Translations under genes and position numbers: made by a program | Assembly: GCF_023516215.1 (NCBI RefSeq) | Contig: NZ_CP097349.1 | Location: 806,001-870,000 of the forward strand | Origin: Cytobacillus pseudoceanisediminis | GTDB lineage: Bacteria > Bacillota > Bacilli > Bacillales > Cytobacillaceae | Reading direction: 5' to 3' | DNA: 64,000 nt | Part shown: piece by piece, positions 63,927-64,000 of the stretch | Numbering within the stretch: position 1 is the first letter of the stretch | How the letters are laid out: each line of letters starts with the position of its first letter | The notes under the pieces: generated by a model | Told to the model about the DNA's origin: nothing | The model's input: only the letters and a program-made list of their open reading frames with translations | Databases searched by the model: none

Positions 63927-64000
63927 GTGTCAGTTAAAAATCCGACTGAGGAAAAAGTACTTACTCCAAGAGGAATTGAAACGCGTGAAAAACTGTTAAA
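63927..64000 (+). CDS. Start of a probable TetR/AcrR-family regulator (partial)
   Basis: GTG 63927 behind GAGAGGTGA opens a frame that runs off the window. The visible residues include TPRGIETREKLLK; the TRExLL pattern is the usual N-terminal start of TetR HTH domains. Only 24 codons are available, so the family call is tentative. Confidence 0.5.
   Translation, partial: MSVKNPTEEKVLTPRGIETREKLL

Noticed and set aside
1..64000. CRISPR arrays, tRNA/rRNA genes, integrases, IS elements and prophage
   Set aside because: I looked for spaced direct repeats, cloverleaf/CCA patterns, DDE or Tyr-recombinase motifs and found none. The 20-bp arrays have no unique spacers of CRISPR length.

Overview
The window reads as chromosomal DNA of a spore-forming Bacillaceae bacterium (Bacillus/Cytobacillus-like). 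The reasons are the moderately low GC content, strong AGGAGG-type ribosome sites, frequent TTG/GTG starts, PhoP-type boxes, a CotF-type spore coat protein, a sporulenol/squalene-hopene cyclase, and two copies of a ~125 bp palindromic repeat that I recognise from Bacillus genomes. No tRNA, rRNA, CRISPR array, transposase or phage module was found.

Layout. (1) 120-12358: a carbon-phosphorus lyase locus: PHP phosphodiesterase, hexapeptide acyltransferase, PhnF regulator, phnGHIJKML and the phosphonate importer phnDCE1E2. Two promoters carry four-hexamer Pho boxes plus a shared CTTGG/CCAAG dyad next to the -10. (2) 12652-18993: a CotF-like coat protein, then a complete dipeptide/oligopeptide-type ABC importer. 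(3) 19184-25198: a catabolic run of two TIM-barrel isomerases, a Gfo/Idh dehydrogenase, a ROK regulator, an asparaginase and CutC. A 20-bp-period tandem repeat (TATCGGTCA core) sits at both ends of regions 1-2. (4) 25307-30063: a serine hydrolase, a HAD phosphatase, a GNAT and several small proteins. (5) 30142-32399: a Smr-less MutS2 paralog behind a leader with a 7-codon uORF and an internal terminator. (6) 32558-35548: an amine oxidase and an NhaC antiporter. (7) 35834-41761: a thiazole/oxazole-modified peptide (TOMM) cluster of the heterocycloanthracin/sonorensin type: precursor with 13 Cys in CFN and CGGR repeats, ThiF-like protein, fused cyclodehydratase/YcaO, and SagB dehydrogenase. (8) 42154-49510: AraC regulator, TRAP transporter, then a Gfo/Idh + DUF993 + TIM-barrel catabolic operon. 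(9) 49623-55137: sqhC, a DUF2515 protein, small membrane proteins, a DUF2087 regulator and a GIY-YIG nuclease. (10) 55301-60390: GntR, an opine-dehydrogenase-like enzyme and a complete ECF transporter, followed by a decayed GIY-YIG remnant. (11) 60630-64000: a small anchored protein, a DAACS symporter, a virginiamycin B lyase (vgb) behind an attenuator-like leader, and the start of a probable TetR gene.

An important caveat is that at least twelve otherwise intact genes are interrupted by single-base indels, nearly all losses of one base in or beside a short homopolymer (phnM, phnC, oppD-like, Gfo/Idh, asparaginase, araC-like, dctQ, dctM, DUF2515, fused ecfA twice, GIY-YIG, a small hypothetical). 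Conserved sequence resumes directly in the next frame each time, so consensus sequencing error is the simplest explanation. These genes are given at full span with the break position and should be considered probably functional.
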